Assembly: GCA_021816925.1 (NCBI GenBank)
Contig: JAKAWQ010000029.1
Location: 1 to 42,694 of the forward strand
DNA from: Pseudomonadota bacterium
GTDB taxonomy: Bacteria; Pseudomonadota; Alphaproteobacteria; Acetobacterales; Acetobacteraceae
DNA: 42,694 bases
Direction of reading: 5' to 3'
The position numbers were made by a program, and so were the translations under genes. Positions 26,785 to 35,184 of this stretch are shown here, one piece after another (the first letter of the stretch is position 1; each line of letters begins with the position of its first letter). The notes under the pieces are model-generated. The model was given only the letters and a program-made list of their open reading frames with translations, did no database searches and had not been told where the DNA came from.

Positions 26785-27647
26785 AGGCTGCGGGCAAGCC
26801 GAGGATCGAGGTGGTCGCGCAGGCCGTCGCCGAGGAGGTTCACCGCGAGCACGAGCACGGCGAGTGCGACGCCGGGGAAGAACATAGTCCAGGGGGCGAG
26901 GCCGAGATAGAGCTGCGAGGACGCGATCATGTTGCCCCAGGTGGGGATCGAGGGCGGCACGCCGGCGCCGAGGAAGGAAAGCGCTGCTTCGACCAGGATC
27001 GCAGAGGCGCAGACATAGGTTCCCTGCACGGTGAGGGGGGCGAAGGTGGAGGGCAGGATGTGGCGGAGCAGGACTTTGCGCGTACGCGCACCGCCGGCGA
27101 TTGCCGCCTCGACGAAGGGCCGCTCGCGGACGCTGAGCACGATGGCGCGCACGAGGCGCACCTCGCGCGGCATCTCGGGAAGCAGGATGGCGACGATGAC
27201 GATCGGAACGCCGCCGTGGGTGAGGGCGACGAGCGCGATCGCGAGCAGGATCGAAGGGATCGACATGAGCCCGTCCATCACGCGCATGACCAGGGCGTCG
27301 AAGCGACGATAATAGCCGGCGGGAAGGCCGATCAGCATGCCGAGTCCGACCGCCAGCACCGCGACCGAGAGGCCGATGGCGAGCGAGATCTGTGCCCCAT
27401 AGACGGTGCGCGCGAAGACGTCGCGACCGAGAGCGTCGGTGCCGAACCAGTGCGTTGCCGAGGGCGCTTCGAGCCGAACCATCGGGTTCATGATGTTCGG
27501 GTTGCCGGCGTAGAGGGGTGCAGCGGCGGCGGCGAGGATCATGAACAGGATGACGCCGCCGCCGAGGGCGATGCGGCGGTTGCGGCCGATGAAGGTGGCG
27601 AAACCACGGCGCCGGAGGAAGACGGTGGAGATGGCGAGGTCGGACAT
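26781..27647 (-). CDS. dppC: Dipeptide/oligopeptide ABC transporter permease DppC
   Basis: A 288-residue inner-membrane permease with about six helices. [27 protein letters not shown] is the hallmark periplasmic/N-terminal segment of DppC/OppC, and [20 protein letters not shown] is the EAA loop that docks on the ATPase. [18 protein letters not shown] is also family-typical. It starts four bases after dppB ends and overlaps dppD. Confidence 0.94.
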   Translation of the reverse strand: MSDLAISTVFLRRRGFATFIGRNRRIALGGGVILFMILAAAAAPLYAGNPNIMNPMVRLEAPSATHWFGTDALGRDVFARTVYGAQISLAIGLSVAVLAVGLGMLIGLPAGYYRRFDALVMRVMDGLMSIPSILLAIALVALTHGGVPIVIVAILLPEMPREVRLVRAIVLSVRERPFVEAAIAGGARTRKVLLRHILPSTFAPLTVQGTYVCASAILVEAALSFLGAGVPPSIPTWGNMIASSQLYLGLAPWTMFFPGVALAVLVLAVNLLGDGLRDHLDPRLARSL

Positions 27648-27651
27648 CGCT

Positions 27652-28593
27652 TCAATAGCGTACGCGCGGGTCGATCAACGTGTAAGAAATATCCACCAGC
27701 AGATTGATGATGACGTAAGCCCCGGAGAAGATCACCATTACGCCCTGAATGATAGGATAATCGCGGTTGGTGATCGCGCTGACCGCCAGCCGGCCGACGC
27801 CCGGAATGTTGAACACGGTCTCGGTGATGACGACGCCGCTGATCAGGAGCGCCACACCTATGCCGATCACGGTCACGATCGGCACGCCGGCATTCTTGAG
27901 CGCGTGGCGGAACAGGATAGCCTCGGTCGAGGCGCCCTTGGCGCGGGCGGTGCGGATATAATCCTCGGCCAGGACCTCGAGCATGCTGGCGCGCGTGATG
28001 CGAGCGATCAGGGCGACGTAGGCGAGGCCGAGCGCGACGGTAGGCAGAATCAGATGCGAAAGCCAGGGCCACAGCCCATGCGAGAGCGGAACGTAGCCCT
28101 GGACCGGCAGCCATCTGAGGCGGATCGCGAAGAAATAAATCAGGAAGTAGCCGACGACGAACACGGGCGTTGAAAAGCCGAGCGCCGCGAAGCCCATCAG
28201 GAAGCCGTCGAGCCAGCCGCCGGCCCGCCATGCGGCGATCACTCCGGAGGCCACCGCTAGGATGACGGCAAAGGCGATGGTGAGCGCGGTGAGCGAGAGC
28301 GTGGCCGGGAGGCGCTGGCCGATCAGCGTGATGACAGGCGTTTCATAGAAGATCGACCTCCCGAAATTACCGTGCAGCAGGTCCCAGAACCAGCGCACGA
28401 ACTGCACCGAGAGCGGGTCGGCGAGGCCAAGCTGCTGGCGGATCGAGGCGATCTCGGCCGGGGTTGCGTTGTCTCCGGCGATGATGGCCGCCGGATCCCC
28501 AGGCGCAATGTGCAGCAGCATGAAAACGAACACGCCGACCAGCAGCATCACGACGATGGTCGAGAGCAGACGGCGGGTGATGTAGGCGGCCAT
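27652..28593 (-). CDS. dppB: Dipeptide/oligopeptide ABC transporter permease DppB
   Basis: A 313-residue inner-membrane permease. The N-terminal YITRRLLSTIVVMLLVGVFVF followed by HIAPGDPA is classical DppB, as is the LGLADPLSVQFVRWFWDLLHG stretch. The EAA loop is DYIRTARAKGASTEAILFRHAL, and ETVFNIPGVGRLAVSAITNRD is conserved. It lies 20 bp after the second binding-protein gene. Confidence 0.94.
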   Translation of the reverse strand: MAAYITRRLLSTIVVMLLVGVFVFMLLHIAPGDPAAIIAGDNATPAEIASIRQQLGLADPLSVQFVRWFWDLLHGNFGRSIFYETPVITLIGQRLPATLSLTALTIAFAVILAVASGVIAAWRAGGWLDGFLMGFAALGFSTPVFVVGYFLIYFFAIRLRWLPVQGYVPLSHGLWPWLSHLILPTVALGLAYVALIARITRASMLEVLAEDYIRTARAKGASTEAILFRHALKNAGVPIVTVIGIGVALLISGVVITETVFNIPGVGRLAVSAITNRDYPIIQGVMVIFSGAYVIINLLVDISYTLIDPRVRY

Positions 28594-28613
28594 CCGCCGT
28601 CAGCCCGGCACCG

Positions 28614-30218
28614 TCAGGTCTTGTAGACGTTCCAGAACGGGATGATGTCCGGGATGCCGATCAGGCCGTGCACGTTCGTGCGCATCGCTGCCGGACTGAC
28701 CCACTGGCCGAGCATGACCTGCGGCACGACGTTCCAGGCGATGGTCTGCATTTCCCGCGCGATGGCCTGGCGCTCGGAGAGGGTCGACACCAGCGCCCAC
28801 TTCTTGCGCAGCGTCTCATATTGCGCGTTTTCCGGCCACCCGTACCAACCCTTCTTGCCGTTGCACAAGAGTGCAACCATGGTGATCGGGTTGCCCCAAT
28901 CGTAGCCCGACCCATACGTAATGAAGATGTCCCAGCCTCCCTTGTCGTCGGGAGCCATGGACGCACGGCGTGTGACAACCTCGCCCCACGTCATTGCGGC
29001 GAGCTCGGCGTTCACTCCGATCTGCTTCAGCCAACCCACGACTAGCTGCGCCGAATTGTTCATGAAGTCGAAGTTGGTTGCGTCCAGGACAATGACTTTT
29101 TCCCCTTTGTACCCGGACTCCTTGAAGAGCTGCTTCGCCTTGGCGAGATCGGGCGCCGCCTTGAACCAGGCGGTGTTGGCGTCGTTGGCCATCGGCGTCT
29201 TGTATCCGAAGATCGAATCGACTTTGTGATAGTATTTCGGGTTGCCAAAGGTTGCCTTCAGGATGTCCTCCTGGTTGATCAGGTAGAGCATCGCCTGCCG
29301 CGCCTTCACGTTGTTGAAGGGCGGATGCAGCCAATTCACCCGCAAGGTGCCCGCGTTGCCAGACTTGTCGAGCACGCGAATCTTGATGTGGGGGTTCGAT
29401 TGGAGCTGCGGCAGGAGATCGAGCGGCGGCAGCTCGAAGAAGTCGATCTCGCCCGACTCCAGCGCGGCAAGCGCGGTTTGGTCATCGGTGATGTTCTCCC
29501 AGATGACCTGGTCGAGCTTCACGACTTTGCCGCCTGCAAGACCCGAGGCGGGATCCTTGCGTGGCACGTATTTGTCCCACTTATCGAACACGTAACGGAT
29601 GCCAGGCCGTGTTTCCTTCTCGTTGAAGAGGAACGGCCCGGAGCCAATGTGGCTTTTGATTTGTTCAAACGGGCTAGTTTCGGCGACCTTTTTCGGCATC
29701 ATGAAGCAGTCGGGCGTGGCCGTCGCGGCGAGTGACGGTACCACAAGGCCGAGGGGCTCTTTCAGCACGAGGACGATCGTCTTGTCGCCCTTGGCCGAGA
29801 GGTCTTTCGTGTACTCCATCATCAGCTGGCCGGCGGAGTTGCGCGCAGCCCAGCGCCGGAGCGAAGCGACGCAGTCCGCCGCGGTGACGGGCGTATTGTC
29901 CTGCCAGCCAAGCCCGTCGCGGAGCTCAAAGGTATAGGTGCGCTTGTCTTCGCTGATGTCCCACTTCCCCACCATTTCCGGTTGTGGCTGAAAATTCGCG
30001 TCAGTCGCGAACAGCGTATCGTAAATCATTGCGCCGTAATAGGCGGAGATGTTCGCGGTGGTCCAAATAGGATCGAAGACCTTCAGATCGCCTTGCATCA
30101 CCGCCTTAAGAACCTTGGCGTTCGAGGCCGCCTTCGCCTGCGGGATTGTCGGGGCGCTGGCGGCAACAACGCCGGCTGCGACGCCGCTCTTGACCAATGA
30201 CCTCCGGGAAATCGTCAT
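28614..30218 (-). CDS. dppA: Family 5 substrate-binding protein, copy 1
   Basis: A 534-residue periplasmic binding protein of the DppA/OppA family (SBP_bac_5). SRRSLVKSGVAAGVVAA at the N-terminus is a Tat-type signal ending near PQAKA. The mature part has the expected IWTTANISAYYGAMIYDTLF and YTFELRDGLGWQDNTPVTAADC segments. ATG 30218 follows GGGGGAG; the frame to 30251 is not conserved. It is a close paralogue of the next upstream gene (30422-32020) across its whole length, except residues 435-454 (YGSGYDWGNPITMVALLCNG), which differ sharply. It sits directly before dppB and probably feeds the DppBCDF channel. The ligand is unknown. Confidence 0.93.
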   Translation of the reverse strand: MTISRRSLVKSGVAAGVVAASAPTIPQAKAASNAKVLKAVMQGDLKVFDPIWTTANISAYYGAMIYDTLFATDANFQPQPEMVGKWDISEDKRTYTFELRDGLGWQDNTPVTAADCVASLRRWAARNSAGQLMMEYTKDLSAKGDKTIVLVLKEPLGLVVPSLAATATPDCFMMPKKVAETSPFEQIKSHIGSGPFLFNEKETRPGIRYVFDKWDKYVPRKDPASGLAGGKVVKLDQVIWENITDDQTALAALESGEIDFFELPPLDLLPQLQSNPHIKIRVLDKSGNAGTLRVNWLHPPFNNVKARQAMLYLINQEDILKATFGNPKYYHKVDSIFGYKTPMANDANTAWFKAAPDLAKAKQLFKESGYKGEKVIVLDATNFDFMNNSAQLVVGWLKQIGVNAELAAMTWGEVVTRRASMAPDDKGGWDIFITYGSGYDWGNPITMVALLCNGKKGWYGWPENAQYETLRKKWALVSTLSERQAIAREMQTIAWNVVPQVMLGQWVSPAAMRTNVHGLIGIPDIIPFWNVYKT

Positions 30219-30353
30219 CTCGCTCCCCCCTTTTTGCATACCACAGTGCATGCACCTCCCCAGCGGGGTGCCCCATGCGCTGTGCGGTGTTACCTTCCCT
30301 CATTGGACGCTAGCACCGGGTCTGGGCGGCCGCAACCGGCGCGTGGCCTAGGG

Positions 30354-30386
30354 GAAGGGCCCGTCCCGCGGGGCACGGGTCTCTTC
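30354..30386 (-). terminator. Hairpin between the two binding-protein genes
   Basis: Left arm 30354-30364 and right arm 30375-30386 pair over ten base pairs in minus-strand RNA with one mismatch and one bulge, and two further C-G pairs can form inside the loop. It lies 36 bp past the stop of copy 2 and upstream of copy 1. No U-run follows, so it is more likely an mRNA-stabilising or partial-termination element that sets different expression of the binding protein and the downstream transporter genes. Confidence 0.4.
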
Positions 30387-30421
30387 CTTCGTCTGACGGT
30401 CGGCGGGCGGCCGGCACGCGA

Positions 30422-32020
30422 TCAGCTCTTATAGACGTTCCAGAACGGGATGATGTCGGGCATGCCAATGAGGCCGTGAACGTTGCTGCGCATGGCGGCC
30501 GGGCTCACCCATTGGCCGAGCAGCACCATTGGTACGAAGTTCCAGGCGAGGGCCTGCATCTGGCGCGCGATGGCCTGGCGCTCGGCGAGCGTGGAGACCA
30601 CGGCCCATTTTTTGCGCAGCCCCTCGTACTCGGCATTTTTCGGCCAACCGAACCAGCCCTTCTTGCCGTTAGCCTGGAGCGAAACCGCGCTGACCAGATC
30701 GCCGAGACCGAAGCTCGAGCCGTAGGTGGTGAAGATATCCCAGCCGCCTTTGTCGTCAGGGGCCATGGAGGCGCGGCGTGTGACAACCTCGCCCCACGTC
30801 ATTGCGGCAAGCTCAGCGTTGACGCCGATTTCCTTCAGCCACCCGGCGATGAGCTGGGCCGAATTGTTCATGAAGTCGAAGTCGGTGGCCTGCAGGATGA
30901 TGACCTTTTCACCATTGTATCCGGACTCCTTGAAAAGCTGCTTTGCTTTGGCGAAGTCGGACGCGGCCTTGAACCAAGCGGTGTTGGCGTCGTTCGACAT
31001 CGGCGTGCGATAGCCGAACATGGAATCGATCTTGTTGTAATATTTCGGATTGCCGAACGTAGCCTTGAGGATGTCGCCCTGGTTGATCAGGTAGAGCATC
31101 GCCTGACGCGCCAACATGTTGCTGAAGGGTGGATGCAGGCAATTGAGCCGCATCATCCCGATGCTGCCGGACCTGTCGAGAACACGGAGCTTGATCGCAC
31201 GATGTGCCGCAAGCTGCGGCAGGAGATCGAGCGGCGGCAACTCGAAGAAGTCGATCTCGCCGGATTCGAGCGCAGCGATCGCGGTCTCGTCGTCCGCGAT
31301 ATTCTGCCACACGACCTGATCGAGCTTTACGATCTTGCCGCCAGCGAGGCCCGAGGCGGCCTCGACCCGCGGCACGTATTTGGTGAACTTGTCGAACACG
31401 TAGCGGCTGCCCGGACGTGTCTCCTTCTCGTTGAAGACGAACGGGCCGGAGCCGATATGCGAGGTGATCTGCTGGAAGGGATCGGTCTCGGCCACCTTCT
31501 TCGGCATCATGAAGCAATCGGGCGTATTCACCGCGGCCAGCACCGGGATCGTCAGACCGAACGGCTCCTTCAATGCCAGTACGAAGATCCTGTCGTCCTT
31601 GGCTGAAAGGTCTTTCGCGTATTCCATCATCATCTGGCCGCCGCCGTTGCGCACCGCCCAGCGCCGGATGGAGGCGACGCAGTCCGCCGCGGTGACGGGC
31701 ATGTTGTCCTGCCAGATCAGCCCGTCACGCAGCTCGAACGTGTAGGTGCGCTTGTCCTCGCTCAGCCCCCACTTGCCGACCATCTCCGGCTGCGGCTTGA
31801 AGTTGGCGTCGATGGAGAAGAGCGTGTCGTAAACCATCGCGCCGTAGTAGGCGGAAATGTTCGCGGTGGTCCAAATGGGATCAAAGGAGCGGAGATCCCC
31901 CTGCATCACTGCATTCATGATCTTCGCGTTCGAGGCTGCCTTTGCCTGCGGGACACTCGGCGCAGCCGCCAGGGCGGCGGCCGCGCCGGCCTTCAGCATG
32001 GTTCTGCGGGATAATTTCAT
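30422..32020 (-). CDS. dppA: Family 5 substrate-binding protein, copy 2
   Basis: A 532-residue SBP_bac_5 protein and tandem paralogue of the protein at 28614-30218; most residues are identical by eye, including KKVAETDPFQQITSHIGSGP and ESGEIDFFELPPLDLLPQL. The SRRTMLKAGAAAALAAAPS start is a Tat-type signal with likely cleavage after QAKA. GGAGGG precedes ATG 32020. Residues 433-452 (YGSSFGLGDLVSAVSLQANG) diverge from copy 1 in what is probably a ligand-contact loop, while flanking sequence is conserved, pointing to altered specificity rather than decay. First binding-protein gene after the MlrC-like peptidase in the operon. Confidence 0.93.
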   Translation of the reverse strand: MKLSRRTMLKAGAAAALAAAPSVPQAKAASNAKIMNAVMQGDLRSFDPIWTTANISAYYGAMVYDTLFSIDANFKPQPEMVGKWGLSEDKRTYTFELRDGLIWQDNMPVTAADCVASIRRWAVRNGGGQMMMEYAKDLSAKDDRIFVLALKEPFGLTIPVLAAVNTPDCFMMPKKVAETDPFQQITSHIGSGPFVFNEKETRPGSRYVFDKFTKYVPRVEAASGLAGGKIVKLDQVVWQNIADDETAIAALESGEIDFFELPPLDLLPQLAAHRAIKLRVLDRSGSIGMMRLNCLHPPFSNMLARQAMLYLINQGDILKATFGNPKYYNKIDSMFGYRTPMSNDANTAWFKAASDFAKAKQLFKESGYNGEKVIILQATDFDFMNNSAQLIAGWLKEIGVNAELAAMTWGEVVTRRASMAPDDKGGWDIFTTYGSSFGLGDLVSAVSLQANGKKGWFGWPKNAEYEGLRKKWAVVSTLAERQAIARQMQALAWNFVPMVLLGQWVSPAAMRSNVHGLIGMPDIIPFWNVYKS

Positions 32021-32115
32021 GATGCCCTCCCGCCGCACCGGACTGGGCGCCGCGTCCCTCCGGGCGGCGATGCAAACGCTAACATCCGGTCACGCCGGCG
32101 GCAAGCCCCGCGGGC

Positions 32116-33585
32116 TCAGAGGATCAAGCCGGGATTGGTCTCGGCATCAAGTGGCCAGATCGGCCGGATGACTTTGGAGTAGGGGATGCGTGCGTAGTTG
32201 CGGTTGAGCGGGCCGTCGGAATCGACATAGAGGACCCTGTGCGCGATCGGGCCGAAGGCGGCCATGAAGTGATTTGTGGATTTCACGACCAGAATCTTGC
32301 GGGCACGGGGATTGACGCCGAGATTTGAGAAGAGTTCGAGCCCAAGCGCCTGGGTGCGATTCTCAATCAGCACTGTCTCCACGCCGCCAACGCGGATCGC
32401 GGCGCAGTCCCCAAGCGGAACTTTCGTCGGGCCGAAGCTCTGCCAGCAATCGCGCTTGAGGGAAGCGACCTCGACCGTGGCATCGATCGGCAATCCCGAG
32501 GCCGGGCTCGTCTTGCCGCCAAAGCGCAACGGGAACCTCGCCCCCTCCCCGGCATCGAAGCAGAGCCGGACGGCGATCGGATCCCAGATCGGGCCGAGTG
32601 CCGCGTTCTCCACGCCGCGCTCGAGAAGACGGCGGAGGATGGTTGTGTTGTCGGAGGGTGCGCCGCCGCCGGCGTTGTCGGCGGGCTCGGCGAGCACAAC
32701 CGGCGCGCCGGGCACGGCCAGCGCCGCATCGATCGCCCTGTCCACTGTCAGATAGTCGGGCGCAGTGCGCCCGCGCATGGAGACGAATTCCCGGCCGATT
32801 TCTGTTGCGAGGCGGTCGGCCGCGGTCTTGTCCCGGTCGGCGACCACGAGCACGCGGCCCGACAATTCCGGCACGTCGGCATAAGGAAAGCAGTGGGCAA
32901 CGGAGACGGAAAGGATGCCGTTGCGGCCCTCGAGCGCCTTGATGCGATCGACAAAGCCCCGCATCAGCGGCAGGGTCGTCGGGTAGCTGCCGATCTGGCG
33001 GCAATCGTAGAGGGACATCACCGGGCGGATCTCGCCCCGGATCGCCCGCAGCACGAGGCCGAGCAGATCCTCGGCACGCTCGACCACGTCGGTGTGCGGA
33101 AACTCCTTGTAGAGAACGATGATGTCGGAGAGGCGGACCCGTTTCAGGGTGAGATGGCAATGCGGATCGAGCTCGACGCCGATCACGCTGCGCGGACCGA
33201 CGATCTCGCGCACGTGTTCGACGATATCGCCTTCGACGTCCGCATATCCGTGCGCGACCATCGCCCCGTGCAGCCCGAGCAGCACGCCCTCCAGCGGCAG
33301 GGCGGCCTTGAGTTCGGCGAGGATCGTATCGCGCATGAACTCATAATCGGTGCGGTTGGTAAGGCCGGCGGGGCTGGCGGCGAAGCAGCTTCCCTCGACC
33401 AGCGTGAAGCCCTCGCGGGCGGCCGCGCGGCGCGCGACCCATAGGGGCGCGGTGCACATGAGTGGCGTTGCGTCCGGATGCTCGCCGGGGCGGAGAAAGA
33501 CGGATTCCTTGTAGCCGGCAAGGCTGGTGGGCAAGGGCGAGAAGGTGTTGGTTTCGGTTGCGAGAGTGGCCGAGAAAAGGCGCAT
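32116..33585 (-). CDS. M81-family metallopeptidase (microcystinase C/MlrC-like)
   Basis: A 489-residue MlrC-family zinc protein. MlrC cleaves the linear tetrapeptide product of microcystin breakdown; other members have unknown substrates. Opening MRLFSATLATETNTFSPLPT is typical. LHGAMV (105-110) and ELDPHCHLT (138-146) follow, then KEFPHTD. Asp 140, His 142 and His 164 keep the D-x-H-x21-H spacing of the MlrC zinc site. The C-terminal half (DNAGGGAPSDNTTILR, KSTNHF) is conserved too. AGGAAA precedes ATG 33585. It is the first gene of an apparent operon with the two binding proteins and DppBCDF, so it may hydrolyse the imported compound in the cytoplasm. No signal peptide is seen. Confidence 0.9.
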   Translation of the reverse strand: MRLFSATLATETNTFSPLPTSLAGYKESVFLRPGEHPDATPLMCTAPLWVARRAAAREGFTLVEGSCFAASPAGLTNRTDYEFMRDTILAELKAALPLEGVLLGLHGAMVAHGYADVEGDIVEHVREIVGPRSVIGVELDPHCHLTLKRVRLSDIIVLYKEFPHTDVVERAEDLLGLVLRAIRGEIRPVMSLYDCRQIGSYPTTLPLMRGFVDRIKALEGRNGILSVSVAHCFPYADVPELSGRVLVVADRDKTAADRLATEIGREFVSMRGRTAPDYLTVDRAIDAALAVPGAPVVLAEPADNAGGGAPSDNTTILRRLLERGVENAALGPIWDPIAVRLCFDAGEGARFPLRFGGKTSPASGLPIDATVEVASLKRDCWQSFGPTKVPLGDCAAIRVGGVETVLIENRTQALGLELFSNLGVNPRARKILVVKSTNHFMAAFGPIAHRVLYVDSDGPLNRNYARIPYSKVIRPIWPLDAETNPGLIL

Positions 33586-33675
33586 GCGGCGTTTCCTTGC
33601 GAATGGGGATGGCGGACACCTTCCGCCACGGCCATTGCGGCGTAAAGGGCGATTGGGAAGCTGCGCGGCGGCGGA

Positions 33676-35181
33676 TCAAGCGGCCGGACGATTGGAGATC
33701 TCGATTGCGGTCTCGAGCCCCGTGACCTGTGCGAGCCGGTCGAGCCGTCGCAGCACGCCGTCCCCGGGATAGACGCCGCTCTCATCGGCGAGCCGGAGCA
33801 GGATGCGCGACTCGACGCGGGAGAGGTTGGTTTCGGCAAGCAGCCGGGGTGTGCCGGCTGAGAGCGTGTAGGCGAGGCGAAGCGCTGTGCCGAGCGCTTC
33901 GGCGCGGTTGGCCGAGGCGAGGTCGAGGAGCGAGCGCACCGGAGCGAGGAAGGTGGCGCTGCGGTCGGCCTCGTAGCGGAGCGCCAGAACGAGGGCGAGG
34001 AAGGCGCGCGCGTGATGATCGAGCCCGACCCCCGGCTGGCGCAGCACGCGCAGCACGGTCTGCTCGGCGCGGTACTCGGGATGATCGCGGCTGCCGATGT
34101 CGCTCATCCAGCAGGCGGCCTCGCGCAGGCGCGCATGGGCGGGGATTTCGCCGGGGAAGAGCGGCGCCGTCCAGGCGATCAGTGCCGGGGCGAGGGTCGG
34201 GTCGCGGTTCAACCGATCACCGAATTCGCGCGCCGCCGCCATGAGAGGATCCACCGCGCGCACGGGGGCGGCGACGTGGTGCATGAACCAGCCTTCGCGC
34301 AAACCGTTGGCCGAAAAGACCACCCGTCGTGCGCCGGTCGCACGCAAGAGGCGGCGCAGCGTCACCGCGGCGAAGGGCAGGTCCTCGATCCGGCGGCGCG
34401 GCAGGCTGGGCAGCCGCTCCAGCACGCGCTCAGAGGCACCGGCGATGACGGCGGTAAGATCGCGCGCCTCCTCGCGGCCGAGCGTATAGTGGTGCACGAT
34501 CGTGAGCGGATAGCTCGTCTGCGCGATGTGGATGCGTGCGAGCGCGCGGAAGGTCCCGCCGACGAGATAGAGATCGCGCCCCGTACCTTCCCCGAGCCAG
34601 GGCACCGAAGCGAGATCCGCCTCGACGATCGCGCGCGCGCGCACCGTATCGCCCTGCGCGCGCTCGGCGAGCCGGATCACGCCGAGGCGGAGCGTGGCAG
34701 CAGGGCCGGGCTGGCCGTGGTCGAGGCGGACGAGCTCGAGCGAGCCTCCGCCGACATCGGCGAGCACGCCGTCGGCGGTCGGGATGCCGCAAAGCACGCC
34801 TTCGGCAGAGAGCGCGGCCTCCTCCTCACCCGAAAGGACGCGGATCGGCACGCCGGGGAGGCGTTCGGCGAGCGAGGCAATGAAGGCCGGGCCGTTCGCG
34901 GCCTCGCGCACGGCGGACGTTCCAAGGACCTCGAAGGGCGTGGCGCGCATCGCCTCGACGATCCGGCGATAGCGATAGAGGACCGTCCGCGCCTGGTCCA
35001 TCGCTCCGGCGTCGAGCCGTCCGCTCGCCTCGATCCCGCGGCCGAGGCGAAGCGTGGCGCGCTCGCTGATGATCGGCTTCGGGTTGCGGCCGAGCCCTTC
35101 GAACACCACCAGGCGGACCGAGTTCGAGCCGAGATCAACCACCGCCGGGTGGGGAACGGCGTCGGGGATGCCGCTCCGCAC
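33676..35181 (-). CDS. ppx: Exopolyphosphatase (Ppx/GppA family)
   Basis: A 501-residue Ppx/GppA phosphatase that releases phosphate from polyphosphate ends or hydrolyses pppGpp. The ASKHA core is clear: AVVDLGSNSVRLVVFEG, VLGTSAVREAANGPAFI, VLSGEEEAALSAEG, GVLADVGGGSLELVRL and YLVGGTFRALARIHI. A C-terminal HD-like helical region (LREAACWMSDIGSRDHPEYR, GLDHHARAF) follows, as in longer Ppx proteins. It begins with GTG 35181 just after the ppk stop (35185), so it is coupled to ppk. Confidence 0.92.
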   Translation of the reverse strand: MRSGIPDAVPHPAVVDLGSNSVRLVVFEGLGRNPKPIISERATLRLGRGIEASGRLDAGAMDQARTVLYRYRRIVEAMRATPFEVLGTSAVREAANGPAFIASLAERLPGVPIRVLSGEEEAALSAEGVLCGIPTADGVLADVGGGSLELVRLDHGQPGPAATLRLGVIRLAERAQGDTVRARAIVEADLASVPWLGEGTGRDLYLVGGTFRALARIHIAQTSYPLTIVHHYTLGREEARDLTAVIAGASERVLERLPSLPRRRIEDLPFAAVTLRRLLRATGARRVVFSANGLREGWFMHHVAAPVRAVDPLMAAAREFGDRLNRDPTLAPALIAWTAPLFPGEIPAHARLREAACWMSDIGSRDHPEYRAEQTVLRVLRQPGVGLDHHARAFLALVLALRYEADRSATFLAPVRSLLDLASANRAEALGTALRLAYTLSAGTPRLLAETNLSRVESRILLRLADESGVYPGDGVLRRLDRLAQVTGLETAIEISNRPAA

Positions 35182-35184
35182 GGC

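Noticed and set aside
28860-28875. TTGCAC-AAGA-GTGCAA inverted repeat inside dppA copy 1
   Set aside because: It lies within coding sequence in the paralogue-divergent segment and is explained by the codons there; no regulatory context.
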